Source of the DNA: Chitinophaga niastensis
Lineage (GTDB): Bacteria; Bacteroidota; Bacteroidia; Chitinophagales; Chitinophagaceae
Direction of reading: 5' to 3'
NCBI RefSeq assembly: GCF_003014755.1
Contig: NZ_PYAW01000003.1
Span: forward strand, 62,001-126,000
DNA length: 64,000 nucleotides
Within the stretch, counting starts at the first letter, position 1. Each line of letters opens with the position of its first letter. Position numbers and translations under genes: made by a program. Shown here piece after piece: positions 6,636 through 16,900 of the stretch. Under the pieces are notes generated by a model that was not told where the DNA came from, made no database searches, and worked only from the letters and a program-made list of their open reading frames with translations.

Positions 6636-9179
6636 TTAAAATAATTCTCCCTGTCCGCCAACAATACCTTCTTCATTAGGATCCGGATCCTCATCTTCAG
6701 AAAGCAACTCGGCACTGATCAGATCATCGCCTGCAATCCGTGTCCCTACTGTTCTCCAGCCGGTTATCTCTACAAATTCGGAGAGGTCTATTTCTTCTTC
6801 TTCCGGACTCCGTTTCTTGCCTGTTTTTAACAGTACCACCGGTTGTGTATGGGTAGTTACCATTTCCAGGTAGTTGGAAGTTCCTTCTTTAATGAAGAGG
6901 AATTTATTATTCAATGTCTGCGTTTCTATACGGAAACGTTTCACATTAAACTGTTTCTTATCTGCATCAAAGTAAATCGCAGTAACGATTTTCTCCGGAT
7001 TAAATTTCTCTATGTATACTACATCATTGGATTCATAACGATTGGTGAGGTCGTAATTGGTGAGTTCATAAGTACCATTTTTAAAGGCAACAAAAATTTT
7101 GTCTTCTCCTTCAAATGCACCAATGTACACACCGCGTTCTTCCGTATTCAAACGACCGGTTTCTGTATCATACCAGATCTTCTGACCCGCTAAAGTGGAT
7201 ACACCCTTTTCCTTGAACTTCACGCTACGGATAGGATACTTGGTTACCACGTTACCCATAGAGATACGGCCCTTGATAGCGATGGTTTCAAAGAACATAT
7301 CAAATTCCTTGTTACGCGCGCTACAGTTAGGACTGAGCTTAATAGTTACTACTTCCGCTTCCCCGTTAGGGTTGGCAGAGAAGTATTGCACTTTGGAGTT
7401 CTTCTCTCCTTTGTGTGCCAGTTCATACTCTTTATCGCGTGTTACACCCGTTACATTAAACCGTTTGGCATAGCTCACACCGGTTTTACCTTCTACATAA
7501 ATCATGTTATAGGTAGTACGCTCATCATTCTTACGGAATACATCTATATGAATGATATCCTTACCCACAAAGGTTTTATCGGCAACTTTAGTCACCAGCA
7601 TTTTACCATCCTTGCGGAATACAATGATGTTATCCAGATCAGAACAATCTGCCACAAACTCATCTTTCTTCAGTGAGGTACCGATGAAACCATCTTCACG
7701 ATTGACATATATTTTGGTATTGGCAATCGCTACCGATGCTACCTGGATGTTATCAAAGGTTTTGATTGTTGTTTTACGCTCGCGGCCTTTACCATATTTT
7801 TTCAACAGGTTATCATAGTAGGATACGGTGTAATCTACCAGGTTAGCCAGGTTGCCTTTCACGTCCTTGATCTCCCCTTCAATACCCTTGATCTGTTCGT
7901 TCAGCTCATTGATATCCAAACGGTAAATACGACGTACAGGCTTCTCCGTTAGTTTCACAACATCTTCGCGGGTGATCTCGCGTTTCAGTTGTTTTTTATA
8001 CGGTGTAAATCCTTTGTCAATTGCTACCAGTACGGCTTCCCAGTCTTTATGCTTTTGCTCCAGCTCCTTATAGATCTGTTTTTCAAAGAAGATCTTTTCC
8101 AGGGAAGTAAAGTGCCATTTCTCCTGCAGCTCAGCCAGTTTAATTTCCAGTTCCTGTTTCAGCAGGTCCTTGGTATAATCAGCTGATGATTTCAGCAAGT
8201 CTGACGCTGTCAGGAAATGTGGTTTATCGCTGACAATTACACAGGCATTGGGAGAGATGGAAATCTCACAATCCGTGAAAGCGTATAATGCATCAATAGT
8301 GATGTCCGGAGAGATGCCCGGTGCCAGCTGCACTTCAATTTCTACAACAGCAGCGGTATTATCCACTACTTTTTTGATCTTGATCTTGCCGTTGTCGTTG
8401 GCTTTCACGATAGATTCCATCACTTGCGTGGTGGTTACACCGTAAGGCACATCTTTGATCAGCAGGGTCTTTTTATCTTTTTCTTCGATATGCGCACGCA
8501 CTCTTACTTTACCGCCGCGCTTACCATCGTTGTAGTTAGCTACGTCAACCATACCGCCGGTGGTGAAATCGGGGTACAACTCAAATTTCTTGCCTCTCAG
8601 GTATTTAACAGAAGCATCTATCAGTTCACAAAAGTTATGCGGTAATATTTTTGTAGATAAACCCACCGCGATACCTTCTGCTCCCTGTGCCAGCAGCAAC
8701 GGGAACTTCATTGGTAAAGCCAGCGGCTCATTCTTACGACCATCGTAACTAAGTTGCCAGGAAGTAGTTTTAGGGTTAAAAGCTACGTCCAGTGCAAATT
8801 TCGACAAACGTGCCTCAATATACCTTGCTGCCGCCGCATCATCACCAGTCCTTACATCCCCCCAGTTACCCTGGGTTTCGATGAGCAGGTCCTTTTGTCC
8901 GAGGTTCACAATTGCATCACTGATGGAAGCATCCCCATGCGGGTGGTATTGCATCGTTTGTCCGATAACGTTAGCTACTTTATTAAAGCGCCCGTCATCC
9001 ATTTCTTTCATGGCGTGCAGGATACGACGCTGTACGGGCTTCAACCCATCTTCCAAGCTGGGCACCGCACGCTCCAGGATCACATAGGATGCGTAATCCA
9101 GGAACCAGCTCTCGTACATGCCTCCAACGTGGATGACATTGTGCAGAGATTCGTCTGATGTTTTATTTTCCATATCCAT
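6636..9179 (-). CDS. parC: DNA topoisomerase IV subunit A
   Basis: The 847-residue subunit carries the DNA-cleaving tyrosine of the type IIA topoisomerase that unlinks daughter chromosomes. It has the 5Y-CAP-type N-terminus ('LEDGLKPVQRRILHAM'), the active-site stretch 'GDDAAAARYIEARL' with Tyr120, and a C-terminal domain from about residue 490. ParE lies upstream on the same strand, which supports topoisomerase IV over gyrase. In the quinolone-binding region it reads 'HPHGDASISD': the position of E. coli ParC Ser80 is Ala84 and that of Glu84 is Asp88. The C-terminus is acidic ('SEDEDPDPNEE'). ATG at 9179 lies 11 nt after the cupin stop. Confidence 0.95.
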   Translation of the reverse strand: MDMENKTSDESLHNVIHVGGMYESWFLDYASYVILERAVPSLEDGLKPVQRRILHAMKEMDDGRFNKVANVIGQTMQYHPHGDASISDAIVNLGQKDLLIETQGNWGDVRTGDDAAAARYIEARLSKFALDVAFNPKTTSWQLSYDGRKNEPLALPMKFPLLLAQGAEGIAVGLSTKILPHNFCELIDASVKYLRGKKFELYPDFTTGGMVDVANYNDGKRGGKVRVRAHIEEKDKKTLLIKDVPYGVTTTQVMESIVKANDNGKIKIKKVVDNTAAVVEIEVQLAPGISPDITIDALYAFTDCEISISPNACVIVSDKPHFLTASDLLKSSADYTKDLLKQELEIKLAELQEKWHFTSLEKIFFEKQIYKELEQKHKDWEAVLVAIDKGFTPYKKQLKREITREDVVKLTEKPVRRIYRLDINELNEQIKGIEGEIKDVKGNLANLVDYTVSYYDNLLKKYGKGRERKTTIKTFDNIQVASVAIANTKIYVNREDGFIGTSLKKDEFVADCSDLDNIIVFRKDGKMLVTKVADKTFVGKDIIHIDVFRKNDERTTYNMIYVEGKTGVSYAKRFNVTGVTRDKEYELAHKGEKNSKVQYFSANPNGEAEVVTIKLSPNCSARNKEFDMFFETIAIKGRISMGNVVTKYPIRSVKFKEKGVSTLAGQKIWYDTETGRLNTEERGVYIGAFEGEDKIFVAFKNGTYELTNYDLTNRYESNDVVYIEKFNPEKIVTAIYFDADKKQFNVKRFRIETQTLNNKFLFIKEGTSNYLEMVTTHTQPVVLLKTGKKRSPEEEEIDLSEFVEITGWRTVGTRIAGDDLISAELLSEDEDPDPNEEGIVGGQGELF

Positions 9180-9190
9180 GTATAATACAC

Positions 9191-9595
9191 TTACGATTTT
9201 ACGTTAATCATTTTTTCAAAATCTGCTCTCCATACACGCACACTATCTTTCTGTACATCTGCCATGGAGTTCAGTTCTATAAAGCAACAATCTGTAATGG
9301 CGATTAGCTGATGCCATACATTGATGGGTATTTCTACCCTTGCAGGTGCCTTTATTGCTGTTGTAACAATGTCTGTTCCTCCCAGCGGGCACCAGTGAAT
9401 AGCTGCCGTACCACTGAACAGAAACATCACTTCCGGATTTTTGTTATCACTCCTGCCTTCATGATAATGCTGACCGCTGCTGCTGCCGGCATTCCGGTAA
9501 CATAGCATGAAGTCGCCACTACGGTGGCAATTCCACATATAATTACTGCCACGATCATCTTCTCCCAAAAGTTGTATAGGCGTTACCGTTATCAT
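9191..9595 (-). CDS. Small cupin-fold protein
   Basis: The 134-residue protein looks like a single RmlC-type cupin: 'GQHYHEGRSDNKNPEVMFLFSGTAAIHW' supplies a first-motif-like H-Y-H-E-G, and 'ARVEIPINVWHQLIAITDCCFIEL' the second, with W-H. No catalytic role is evident; these often bind metal or sugar nucleotides, or are inactive. Its start overlaps the stop of the upstream DUF1835 gene by 4 nt, and parC follows after 11 nt, so it is embedded in the topoisomerase IV transcription unit. Whether it has anything to do with topoisomerase is unknown. Confidence 0.75.
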   Translation of the reverse strand: MITVTPIQLLGEDDRGSNYMWNCHRSGDFMLCYRNAGSSSGQHYHEGRSDNKNPEVMFLFSGTAAIHWCPLGGTDIVTTAIKAPARVEIPINVWHQLIAITDCCFIELNSMADVQKDSVRVWRADFEKMINVKS

Positions 9596-10470
9596 CCTGC
9601 TGTTGAATTTTCAGTATTTTCTCCGGGCTGCTTCACTTCAAAATCACGAATCGTTTTTAACTCTCCTTTACTTTCCAGTTTTCCTTCTCTGATCAGCTCT
9701 TTTAAGCGCCATCCCAGGAACTGGTCCATCACAGGGTATTTCAGCTTACCGGTTACCTGTTGAACAATACGCCATGCCTTTACAAATTCTTTTCCACTCT
9801 GCGCTGTTAACTCCTTATCATAAAACAGGGTAGGCTCACCTTTGATCTTCTTACCACCTTCCAGCAAACGGATGCCGGCATTCTCATTCATGAGGCGATG
9901 CCATTCATCACCATCCAGCTCATATTCAGCCAGTGAAATGGGGCGTGCCAGCTTCTTTGCCTTCAGAAATTCCTTTGGCAATATCTGGTGCAGATGGGTA
10001 GGATAAAACACTCCTCCTTTTTCATTCAGGAAAGGCAGGTTGTTGAGGTAGATAATATGTATGCGGCCTGCAAAATCATACAGCTGGCTTACCAGCCAGT
10101 AATAACCACATACATCACGGGCATTTTGCCCGGCCCATATCCATACTTCCTGTTCAGGGTTTTCCTTCAACTGTGCTTTCAGGGCCCTGAAGCGGTCTGC
10201 ATCACCTGGCTCCTCTGCTGCTTCCTGCACGGATGCTCCTGCTTCATTTTCAACTACCGGCTGTGGCTGAATACCTGCCAGTTGTTGCCAGAATTGTTTG
10301 CGGCCGGCCTGACCTTCTTTTGTATCCAGTATGAATAGTGGTCCTACTGACAGATCATCTTCAAAACATAGGATCTCTCCTTCCATCTTCTCATCCATCG
10401 CAATAGCTTCTCCCAACACTGGTACCGAAGGCTGACCGAAAACAACGTGTATTAAGCCCATATCATGCAA
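9592..10470 (-). CDS. DUF1835/DUF3658 domain protein
   Basis: The 292-residue protein starts with 'MGLIHVVFGQPSVPVLGEAI' and 'FEDDLSVGPL', typical of DUF1835, and has a C-terminal module ('QFLGWRLKELIREGKLESKG') like DUF3658. 'WIWAGQNARDVCGYYWLVSQL' lies between. No enzymatic activity is established for the family to my knowledge. A glutamate/alanine-rich linker (about residues 75-95) looks disordered. It lies between parE and the cupin gene, separated from parE by repeat A2, and its stop overlaps the cupin start. Confidence 0.8.
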   Translation of the reverse strand: MHDMGLIHVVFGQPSVPVLGEAIAMDEKMEGEILCFEDDLSVGPLFILDTKEGQAGRKQFWQQLAGIQPQPVVENEAGASVQEAAEEPGDADRFRALKAQLKENPEQEVWIWAGQNARDVCGYYWLVSQLYDFAGRIHIIYLNNLPFLNEKGGVFYPTHLHQILPKEFLKAKKLARPISLAEYELDGDEWHRLMNENAGIRLLEGGKKIKGEPTLFYDKELTAQSGKEFVKAWRIVQQVTGKLKYPVMDQFLGWRLKELIREGKLESKGELKTIRDFEVKQPGENTENSTAG

Positions 10471-10471
10471 T

Positions 10472-10550
10472 TAATTTCGAATTACGAATTACGGCTCTTC
10501 GCAAAGATCATCCGCGATGATCGTAATTCGTAATTCGAAATTCGTAATTT
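10472..10550. repeat. Family A palindromic repeat, copy A2
   Basis: Left arm words TTCGAATTACGAATTACG pair with right arm words CGTAATTCGTAATTCGAA around a core containing GCAAAGATCATCC. It fills the gap between the parE stop (10553) and the start of the DUF1835 gene (10470), both on the minus strand. Confidence 0.88.
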
Positions 10551-10552
10551 TT

Positions 10553-12460
10553 TTACGCTATTTCTTCAACTAAATCTTTTTCATACCGGAGGTTATTGAT
10601 AATAAACTCCTGTCTGGTTTGGGTATTCTTACCCATATAGTATTCCAGCAATTTCTGGACATGAATATCCTTCGTTAAAATGATCGGCTCAATACGGATA
10701 TCTTCCCCGATAAATCGTCCAAACTCGTCAGGAGATATTTCACCCAAACCTTTAAAGCGCGTGATCTCTGGCTTGTTACCGAGTTTCTTAACGGCTTTTT
10801 GTTTTTCCTCTTCCGTATAACAATAAATGGTTTGTTGTTTGTTACGTACCCGGAACAACGGCGTTTCCAATATGTATACGTGCCCGTTCTTCACCAGGTC
10901 GGGGAAGAACTGCAGGAAGAAGGTCAGCAGCAATAAACGGATGTGCATACCATCTACATCGGCATCGGTGGCTACCACAATGTTGTTGTAGCGCAACCCT
11001 TCCAGGCCTTCTTCGATGTTCAGCGCATGTTGCAGCAGGTTGAACTCTTCGTTTTCGTATACAATCTTTTTTGTAAGGCCAAAGCTGTTGAGTGGCTTAC
11101 CACGCAAACTGAATACCGCCTGGGTTTCCACGTTGCGCGATTTGGTGATAGAACCGCTGGCAGAGTCACCTTCTGTAATAAAGATGGTGGATTCCAACCG
11201 GCGTGTTTCCTGCTCTATTTTATCTTTACCGGTAAACTCATCATTCAGGTGCAAACGGCAATCACGCAGTTTACGGTTATGCAGGTTAGCTTTTTTGGCT
11301 CTTTCGTTGGCCAGTTTTTTAATACCTGCCAGCTCCTTACGTTCGCGTTCACTTTGTTCGATACGTTTCTTCAACGCCTCTGCAATAGCCGGATTGCGGT
11401 GCAGATAATCATCCAGGTGTTTGGCCAGGAATTCCAGCACAAAAACTTTTACAGAAGGACCGCCATCATGTACTATTAAAGAGCCCAGTTTGGTTTTCGT
11501 TTGCGATTCAAACACCGGCTCCTGTACCCTGATGGAGATAGCCGCACAGATAGATGCACGGATATCAGTGGCTTCGTAATCTTTCTTATAAAAGTCACGC
11601 ACCGTTTTTACAAAGGCTTCGCGGAAGGCCGCCAGGTGCGTACCGCCCTGCGTGGTATGCTGACCGTTGACGAAGGAATAATATTCTTCCCCGTATTGAC
11701 TTTCATGCGTAATAGCTACTTCGATATCCTCTCCTTTCAGGTGAATGATCGGGTAGCGCAGGTCTTCCTCATTGGTTTTGCGTTGCAGCAAATCCAGCAG
11801 ACCATTTTTAGAAATATATTTCTTCCCGTTGAAACTTACGGTGAGTCCTGCATTGAGGAAACAGTAATTCCATATCTGGTTTTCCAGGAACTCGGGAATA
11901 TAGCGGTAGTTCTTAAATACGGTTTCATCGGGGGTAAAGGTAACCAGGGTACCATTGCCCTCTGTAGTAGCCGTTTCCTTGTGTTCTTTAGTCAGTACAC
12001 CACGTTCAAACTCCGCCACTTTCATACGGCCATCACGTACAGATTGTACACGGAAGTAGCTGGATAAAGCATTCACTGCTTTTGTACCCACGCCGTTCAA
12101 ACCTACCGATTTCTGAAAGGCCTTACTATCGTATTTGGCGCCGGTGTTTATCTTGCTCACCACATCTACCACCTTCCCTAACGGAATACCACGGCCAAAG
12201 TCGCGGATAGTCACATGATGTTCCGTTACTTTAATATCAACCTGTTTACCAAAGCCCATGGTATGCTCATCGATACAGTTATCTGTTACCTCTTTGAGCA
12301 GGATATAGATACCATCATCCATACTGGACCCATCCCCTAACTTACCTATGTACATACCAGGCCGGAGGCGGATATGCTCCCGCCAGTCCAACGACCGTAT
12401 GGAGTCTTCCGTATAGGAAGCAAATAGATCTTTGTTATCCGTTTTGTCCGTGTTTGCCAT
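10553..12460 (-). CDS. parE: DNA topoisomerase IV subunit B
   Basis: The 635-residue ATPase subunit of topoisomerase IV has GHKL motifs ('[13 protein letters not shown]' and 'DFGRGIPLG', then '[14 protein letters not shown]'). A transducer domain follows, then the TOPRIM metal site 'EGDSASG' near residue 430 and '[10 protein letters not shown]' near residue 497. The C-terminal '[17 protein letters not shown]' matches the conserved gyrase B/ParE end. Length fits ParE. It leads a minus-strand unit ending in parC, with two unrelated-looking genes between. The 336-base upstream region is AT-rich and should hold its promoter. Confidence 0.96.
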   Translation of the reverse strand: MANTDKTDNKDLFASYTEDSIRSLDWREHIRLRPGMYIGKLGDGSSMDDGIYILLKEVTDNCIDEHTMGFGKQVDIKVTEHHVTIRDFGRGIPLGKVVDVVSKINTGAKYDSKAFQKSVGLNGVGTKAVNALSSYFRVQSVRDGRMKVAEFERGVLTKEHKETATTEGNGTLVTFTPDETVFKNYRYIPEFLENQIWNYCFLNAGLTVSFNGKKYISKNGLLDLLQRKTNEEDLRYPIIHLKGEDIEVAITHESQYGEEYYSFVNGQHTTQGGTHLAAFREAFVKTVRDFYKKDYEATDIRASICAAISIRVQEPVFESQTKTKLGSLIVHDGGPSVKVFVLEFLAKHLDDYLHRNPAIAEALKKRIEQSERERKELAGIKKLANERAKKANLHNRKLRDCRLHLNDEFTGKDKIEQETRRLESTIFITEGDSASGSITKSRNVETQAVFSLRGKPLNSFGLTKKIVYENEEFNLLQHALNIEEGLEGLRYNNIVVATDADVDGMHIRLLLLTFFLQFFPDLVKNGHVYILETPLFRVRNKQQTIYCYTEEEKQKAVKKLGNKPEITRFKGLGEISPDEFGRFIGEDIRIEPIILTKDIHVQKLLEYYMGKNTQTRQEFIINNLRYEKDLVEEIA

Positions 12461-12796
12461 AATATATTAAAATTTCCAAAATATTATTGTTATGTGGGTT
12501 AATCAACGATTTGCAAGGATACTAAATCTTTTAGCAAAATCAGATTGCTGGCAAAAATAAAGGATTCAGTGAATCATCCCAAGTATAAGTTATACACTAT
12601 GCTTACATTATTGTTTATCAATTAATTAAGACTGATAAAAATTATAATTTCGGGAGATTTTTACCATTTCAGGAATTTTTAGAGGAGTATAGCATGAAGA
12701 TGTGATTAAAAAATATTATGTAATATCCCGCCTATATTAAATATTTTCCTATATTTACATAAGTCACCTTTTTTGAAAGATCCTAACCTATGCCCT
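12461..12796. other. AT-rich intergenic region upstream of parE
   Basis: No supportable gene. It must contain the parE promoter. TATCCTTG on the minus strand near 12515-12522 is one base from the TAnnTTTG consensus and is the best -7 candidate. On the plus strand, CCTATATTTAC near 12751 is a weak candidate promoter for the microprotein that follows. Confidence 0.4.
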
Positions 12797-12946
12797 ATGA
12801 AAATACTATGTCTTATCCTGCTTGTAGCCGTGCTATTTGTGGCACTAACAGCTACTTACTTTATTAAAAAAGAACAAGAGAATAGCATCGGTAACAAATT
12901 TTTACGCCTCATCAAAAAATTTGATGCCTGGCAAATGATGCGATAA
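12797..12946 (+). CDS. 49-residue single-pass membrane microprotein
   Basis: A short frame from ATG 12797 to TAA 12944-12946 encodes one hydrophobic helix (residues 2-23, K-I-L-C-L-I-L-L-V-A-V-L-F-V) followed by a charged tail 'KKEQENS...LIKKFDAWQMMR'. It could be a type I or N-in anchored small membrane protein. The leader CCTAACC..TAT..CCCTATGAAAA recurs before the second small frame at 13063, suggesting a related pair. No function is known to me. Support is limited to amino-acid pattern and context, since frames this short occur by chance. Confidence 0.5.
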   Translation: MKILCLILLVAVLFVALTATYFIKKEQENSIGNKFLRLIKKFDAWQMMR

Positions 12947-13062
12947 TCACAACACTTTATTTCTAACGGCTTTAAAACAATATCTGCAAAAGGTATCATC
13001 AGCCTGGCAATAGCCATCAGGGGAACGTTATAGCTATACCTAACCGTATTAATCCCTATCCT

Positions 13063-13158
13063 ATGAAAACTGGTTTATTTTTCAAATTGGCATGTCTGCT
13101 GATTGCCGCTGTGGTACTGTCTGTTCACTTGTTACGTAAACACCTCGTGAAAAGCTGA
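13063..13158 (+). CDS. 31-residue membrane microprotein
   Basis: ATG 13063 to TGA 13156-13158 encodes MKTG followed by a hydrophobic helix (F-F-K-L-A-C-L-L-I-A-A-V-V-L-S-V) and a basic end 'LLRKHLVKS'. It resembles the 49-residue frame 116 bases upstream in layout and in the sequence before its start codon. Possibly a duplicated regulator or structural micropeptide of the inner membrane. The call rests on pattern only. Confidence 0.4.
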   Translation: MKTGLFFKLACLLIAAVVLSVHLLRKHLVKS

Positions 13159-13183
13159 AAGTGCAATAATTTTAATCTAAAAA

Positions 13184-13252
13184 TTTAGAGATTTAAAGAT
13201 TTTGTTCAGGCAGGTAATCCCATCTCAAAAACAAAATCTCTAAATCTCTAAA
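13184..13252. repeat. Family D palindrome (TTTAGAGAT words)
   Basis: Bases 13184-13206 pair with 13230-13252 over 23 positions with one mismatch, loop 23 nt. The arms are two to three degenerate TTTAGAGAT words. It lies just downstream of the response-regulator stop (minus strand) and of the small plus-strand frame, so it could also end transcription. Confidence 0.75.
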
Positions 13253-13277
13253 CTTTTTTTAAACAAATAAAACTTGT

Positions 13278-13910
13278 CTATCTGTTATAATATTTATTTA
13301 CCGCATCTGTTCTGCTGCGTACATGTAATTTTTCATAGATATTATGAACGTGCCGTCTTACCGTTTCAATACTGATAAACAAATTGCTCGCAATTTCCTT
13401 ATACAGATATCCTTTAGACAACTGATCCAGAATTTCTTTCTCTCTGGTGGTTAAAGCCTCCAGTGCAGGGTTTGGCTTGGCCTGCTTCTGGAAAAATGCC
13501 ACCACTCTTCTGGCAATCTGCGAACTCATCGGAGAACCACCATCGTACAAATCGCGGATAGCTTCCAATAATTCTCCCGGAGATGTTTTTTTGAGAATGT
13601 ATCCGCTCGCACCAGCTTCCAGCGCCATGAAAATTTTATCATCATCTTCATACACCGTCAGCATCATAAACTGCATATCGGGGTGCTCTCTTTTCAACTG
13701 GGCGATACATTCAATACCATTCATACCACCAGGAAGATTAAAATCCATCAACACCACGTTAGGCATCAGTTGAGGGATTTGTTCTACTGCGGTTTCGGCA
13801 TTATTGAAAGTACCAACACAAGCATAACCGTCAGAACCATTAATCAGCAATTCCATAGCCGTGCGGATATCATGATTATCTTCTACTATCGCAATAGTGA
13901 TAGTGTCCAT
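13278..13910 (-). CDS. LuxR/NarL-type response regulator
   Basis: A receiver domain ('IAIVEDNHDIR', phospho-acceptor Asp in 'VVLMDFNLPGG' at residue 56 from this start, switch 'MLTVYEDDD', Lys in 'GYILKK') is joined to a C-terminal GerE/LuxR helix-turn-helix ('LTTREKEILDQLSKGYLYKEIASNLFISIETVRRH'). It is expected to bind DNA as a phosphorylated dimer. The gene lies 83 nt downstream of a sensor kinase on the same strand and is almost certainly its partner. I chose ATG 13910, which starts directly with the receiver fold; an in-frame ATG at 13946 would add 12 polar residues. Confidence 0.92.
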   Translation of the reverse strand: MDTITIAIVEDNHDIRTAMELLINGSDGYACVGTFNNAETAVEQIPQLMPNVVLMDFNLPGGMNGIECIAQLKREHPDMQFMMLTVYEDDDKIFMALEAGASGYILKKTSPGELLEAIRDLYDGGSPMSSQIARRVVAFFQKQAKPNPALEALTTREKEILDQLSKGYLYKEIASNLFISIETVRRHVHNIYEKLHVRSRTDAVNKYYNR

Positions 13911-13993
13911 GTTATCCTGGGACTTCTTCTTTGAGTATACCGTCATGTTTGTAGGAATTATAACACTTAAATGTTATTAAAAACAAATGTATG

Positions 13994-16900
13994 TTAATTT
14001 AGTGGGATATCGAGAAAAACTATTGTACCGTTATTAGAGGAAATATCAGCGTTTCCACCTACTGAAATCATCCTTTTCTGAATATTCTTCAATCCGTTGC
14101 CAAACAACCGTACTTTCTCCTGGTCAAATCCTTTTCCATTGTCTTTGATCATTATCGTCATGTTTTTGTGCATCTTTATCTCTACAATAACCTCTGTTGC
14201 TTTGGCATGTTTTACAACATTATGCAATGATTCCTTTACTGCCAGATAAATATTTCTACGGGTTCCGCCACTCAACTTAATGTTGGGGATCGTTTCCGGA
14301 ATATAAAACTGATGTGTGATATGTGCATGCTCCAGGAACTCTGCTGCAAAACTCCTCATATAAGCAATCAGGTTAGCCAGCGAATCATTGGAAGAACTCA
14401 TGGCCCAGATAATCTCACTCATCTTGTCCACCATTTCACCAGCGGTTTCAGAAATCCTTTCGATCTCCCGCGTTTGTGCAGGGTCCTGAATTTTACGTTT
14501 AGCTACCTCACTCAGCAACCTGATAGTAGATAATCCTGATCCGAGATCATCATGCATGTCGCTGGAAATACGCGCCCGCTCCTGATCTACGGCCTGCTCT
14601 TTCTCTAACTTTAATTTCTCATGCCGTATCTTATAATCCAGGTATAACGTGGAAAAATAATAAGCTATCCCCAACAGTAACAACAATAATAAAAACCGGA
14701 ACCACAACGATTGCCAGAATGGAATCCTGATCACAATCTCCAATGTAGTAGGTGTAGTATTCCAGATATCATCATTATTAGATCCCCTTACTTTAAAAGT
14801 ATAACTACCCGGATGCAAATTGGTATAACGTGCCATTCTGAAAGTGCCCGCCTGTACCCATTCTTCATCGGCACCCTCCAGCTTGTACTGCACTTTATTT
14901 TTCAACGGATTGGTATATTCCAGCGGTACAAACTCAATAGCAATCGTATTCTGATTATAAGGTAACTCTACTTTTTTCAGCAGCGAAATAGCAGTATCAG
15001 ATTCATAAGGCCTATCCAATACTTCCATACGACGAATAATCACCTTGGAGTAGAAAGGATTATTACGGAAGTTCTTCGGATAAAAACCATTCACACCACG
15101 GATTCCGCCAAAAAATAATTCACCGTCAATCGACTTGTAAAACGCACCGGTATTAAATTCGTTCGACTGCAATCCATCTTCATAATTAAACGTCGTAATT
15201 TCTTCTGTCAACGGATTGATCTGCGACAACCCCTTATTATGACTCACCCAAATCCTGTCCTTATCATCCAGCAATACGCCGTACATGTAATCATTGATCA
15301 GTTTCGGATAGTCGTAACTGTTATAGTGCTTCTTAATTTCGTTACGCTCACCTATAACAAATAATCCTTTGTTAGTGGCTACTAGCAGCTCTTTATGAGG
15401 GTTTTTATTAATAGATTTCACGGCGGTACCCAGCGGCAGCGACACATACTTCCATCGCGAATCAGCTACTTTTTTTATATACAATGCTGATTTCGTACCC
15501 ACGTACTGGTTACCCATAAAGTCTTCGTAATAGGCCGTTATCATTTCATCTTTGAAATCATGCACTACCGCTACTACATAACCTTTGGGTGTGTCGTCGA
15601 ATAACAACAGATAACCACCATAGTTAAAATACAACTCCCCGTTGGTACGCTTAAACAACAACGGGAAAGGATCTTTTTGTGCAGGCAAACCCAACGCCAT
15701 CACTTTAGCGGTAAGATCTACAAACGACTTCGTTTGCACATTAAATAATCCAATATGCATACCTGTAAAATGCAGCCACAGATTGTCAGCATTTTCCCGG
15801 CAAATAGCCCCCAGGTCATCCCCCGGAAACTTCCCCGGATATAATTCATTGGAAATCCGCTCCAGGAATTTCCCCCCATCTTCATAAATATTTAAACCAT
15901 CCCTCATCAGGCCTACATATAGTTTGCCGTCATCATGCTTGTACACAGACTGCACCATATTATGAGTGATATAGGGCGACCGGTACAGATTAAATACTTT
16001 TTTATGAGGAGAATATTTTTTCATCCCATCTCCATCTGTACCCACCCACATATTATCAGATCCATCGCGGTACAGATAAGAAACATTATTGAAGGAACGG
16101 GTTTCAAAAGTGTTGAAACTCACTATATGCCGGAGAATTTCATTGCGCGCAATGCTGTATATCAATACCCCGTCATTGCCCCCTATCCATACGTTGCCGG
16201 ATTGGTCCACTTCTGCTACCTTAGGTACAAAGGGCTCTCCCAGCTCATTCTTCGTGTCGTAAGACAAATCGCTGAACTTATTCCTTTGTTTGTTGAAAAC
16301 AGTAATATGGCCGGGACTCACAATGATCATGGAGTCTTTGTTAAGATTACGTATCAGCGGCTGAGCGCCCACACCCGGCAAACAATAAGTAAGTAAACGC
16401 AGGTTCTTAATGTTCAATGAAAAAAGCTCTCCCTCCTCTCCACTCATCCATACTGTATTGCCATCTTTTATCACGGTACACGGCAACAGCCCTCTGTGCT
16501 TGAATTGCGGTGGATACATGATAATGCGTTTAATGGCATAGGTATTATTATCCAGCACATACAAGCCCTTCATAGGACGCCATACCCATAAGGAATTAGT
16601 GGTAGTATCCTCTCCCAGTATTTTGAATTTTACATTATTATCCCTTTCCTGTGCATTAATATTGGAAGTATCTTCCAGTAAAGTGCGGAAGTTATTGCGG
16701 TATTTATCGTAAACACTGATCCCGTTATTATGGGCCAGCAATAACTGGTGGCGGCTGTCTTTATAAAATGAAAAGCCTTTATAGCCTTTAAGGTCGAAAC
16801 GGTTGATAACAGCCCGGTTGCCGGTAGATCCACGGGGCACCAATTCTCCCCTGCCTTCCCCCGCTTTAATTTGCACACTGGGTTTATACCGGTATTCATT

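Noticed and set aside
9524..12067. Long plus-strand frames opposite parC, the DUF1835 gene and parE
   Set aside because: They are antisense to well-supported genes, have odd composition and no family resemblance.
12461..12796. Operator or second promoter upstream of parE
   Set aside because: Only near-matches to the -7 consensus and no repeated motif; not enough to call a site with confidence.
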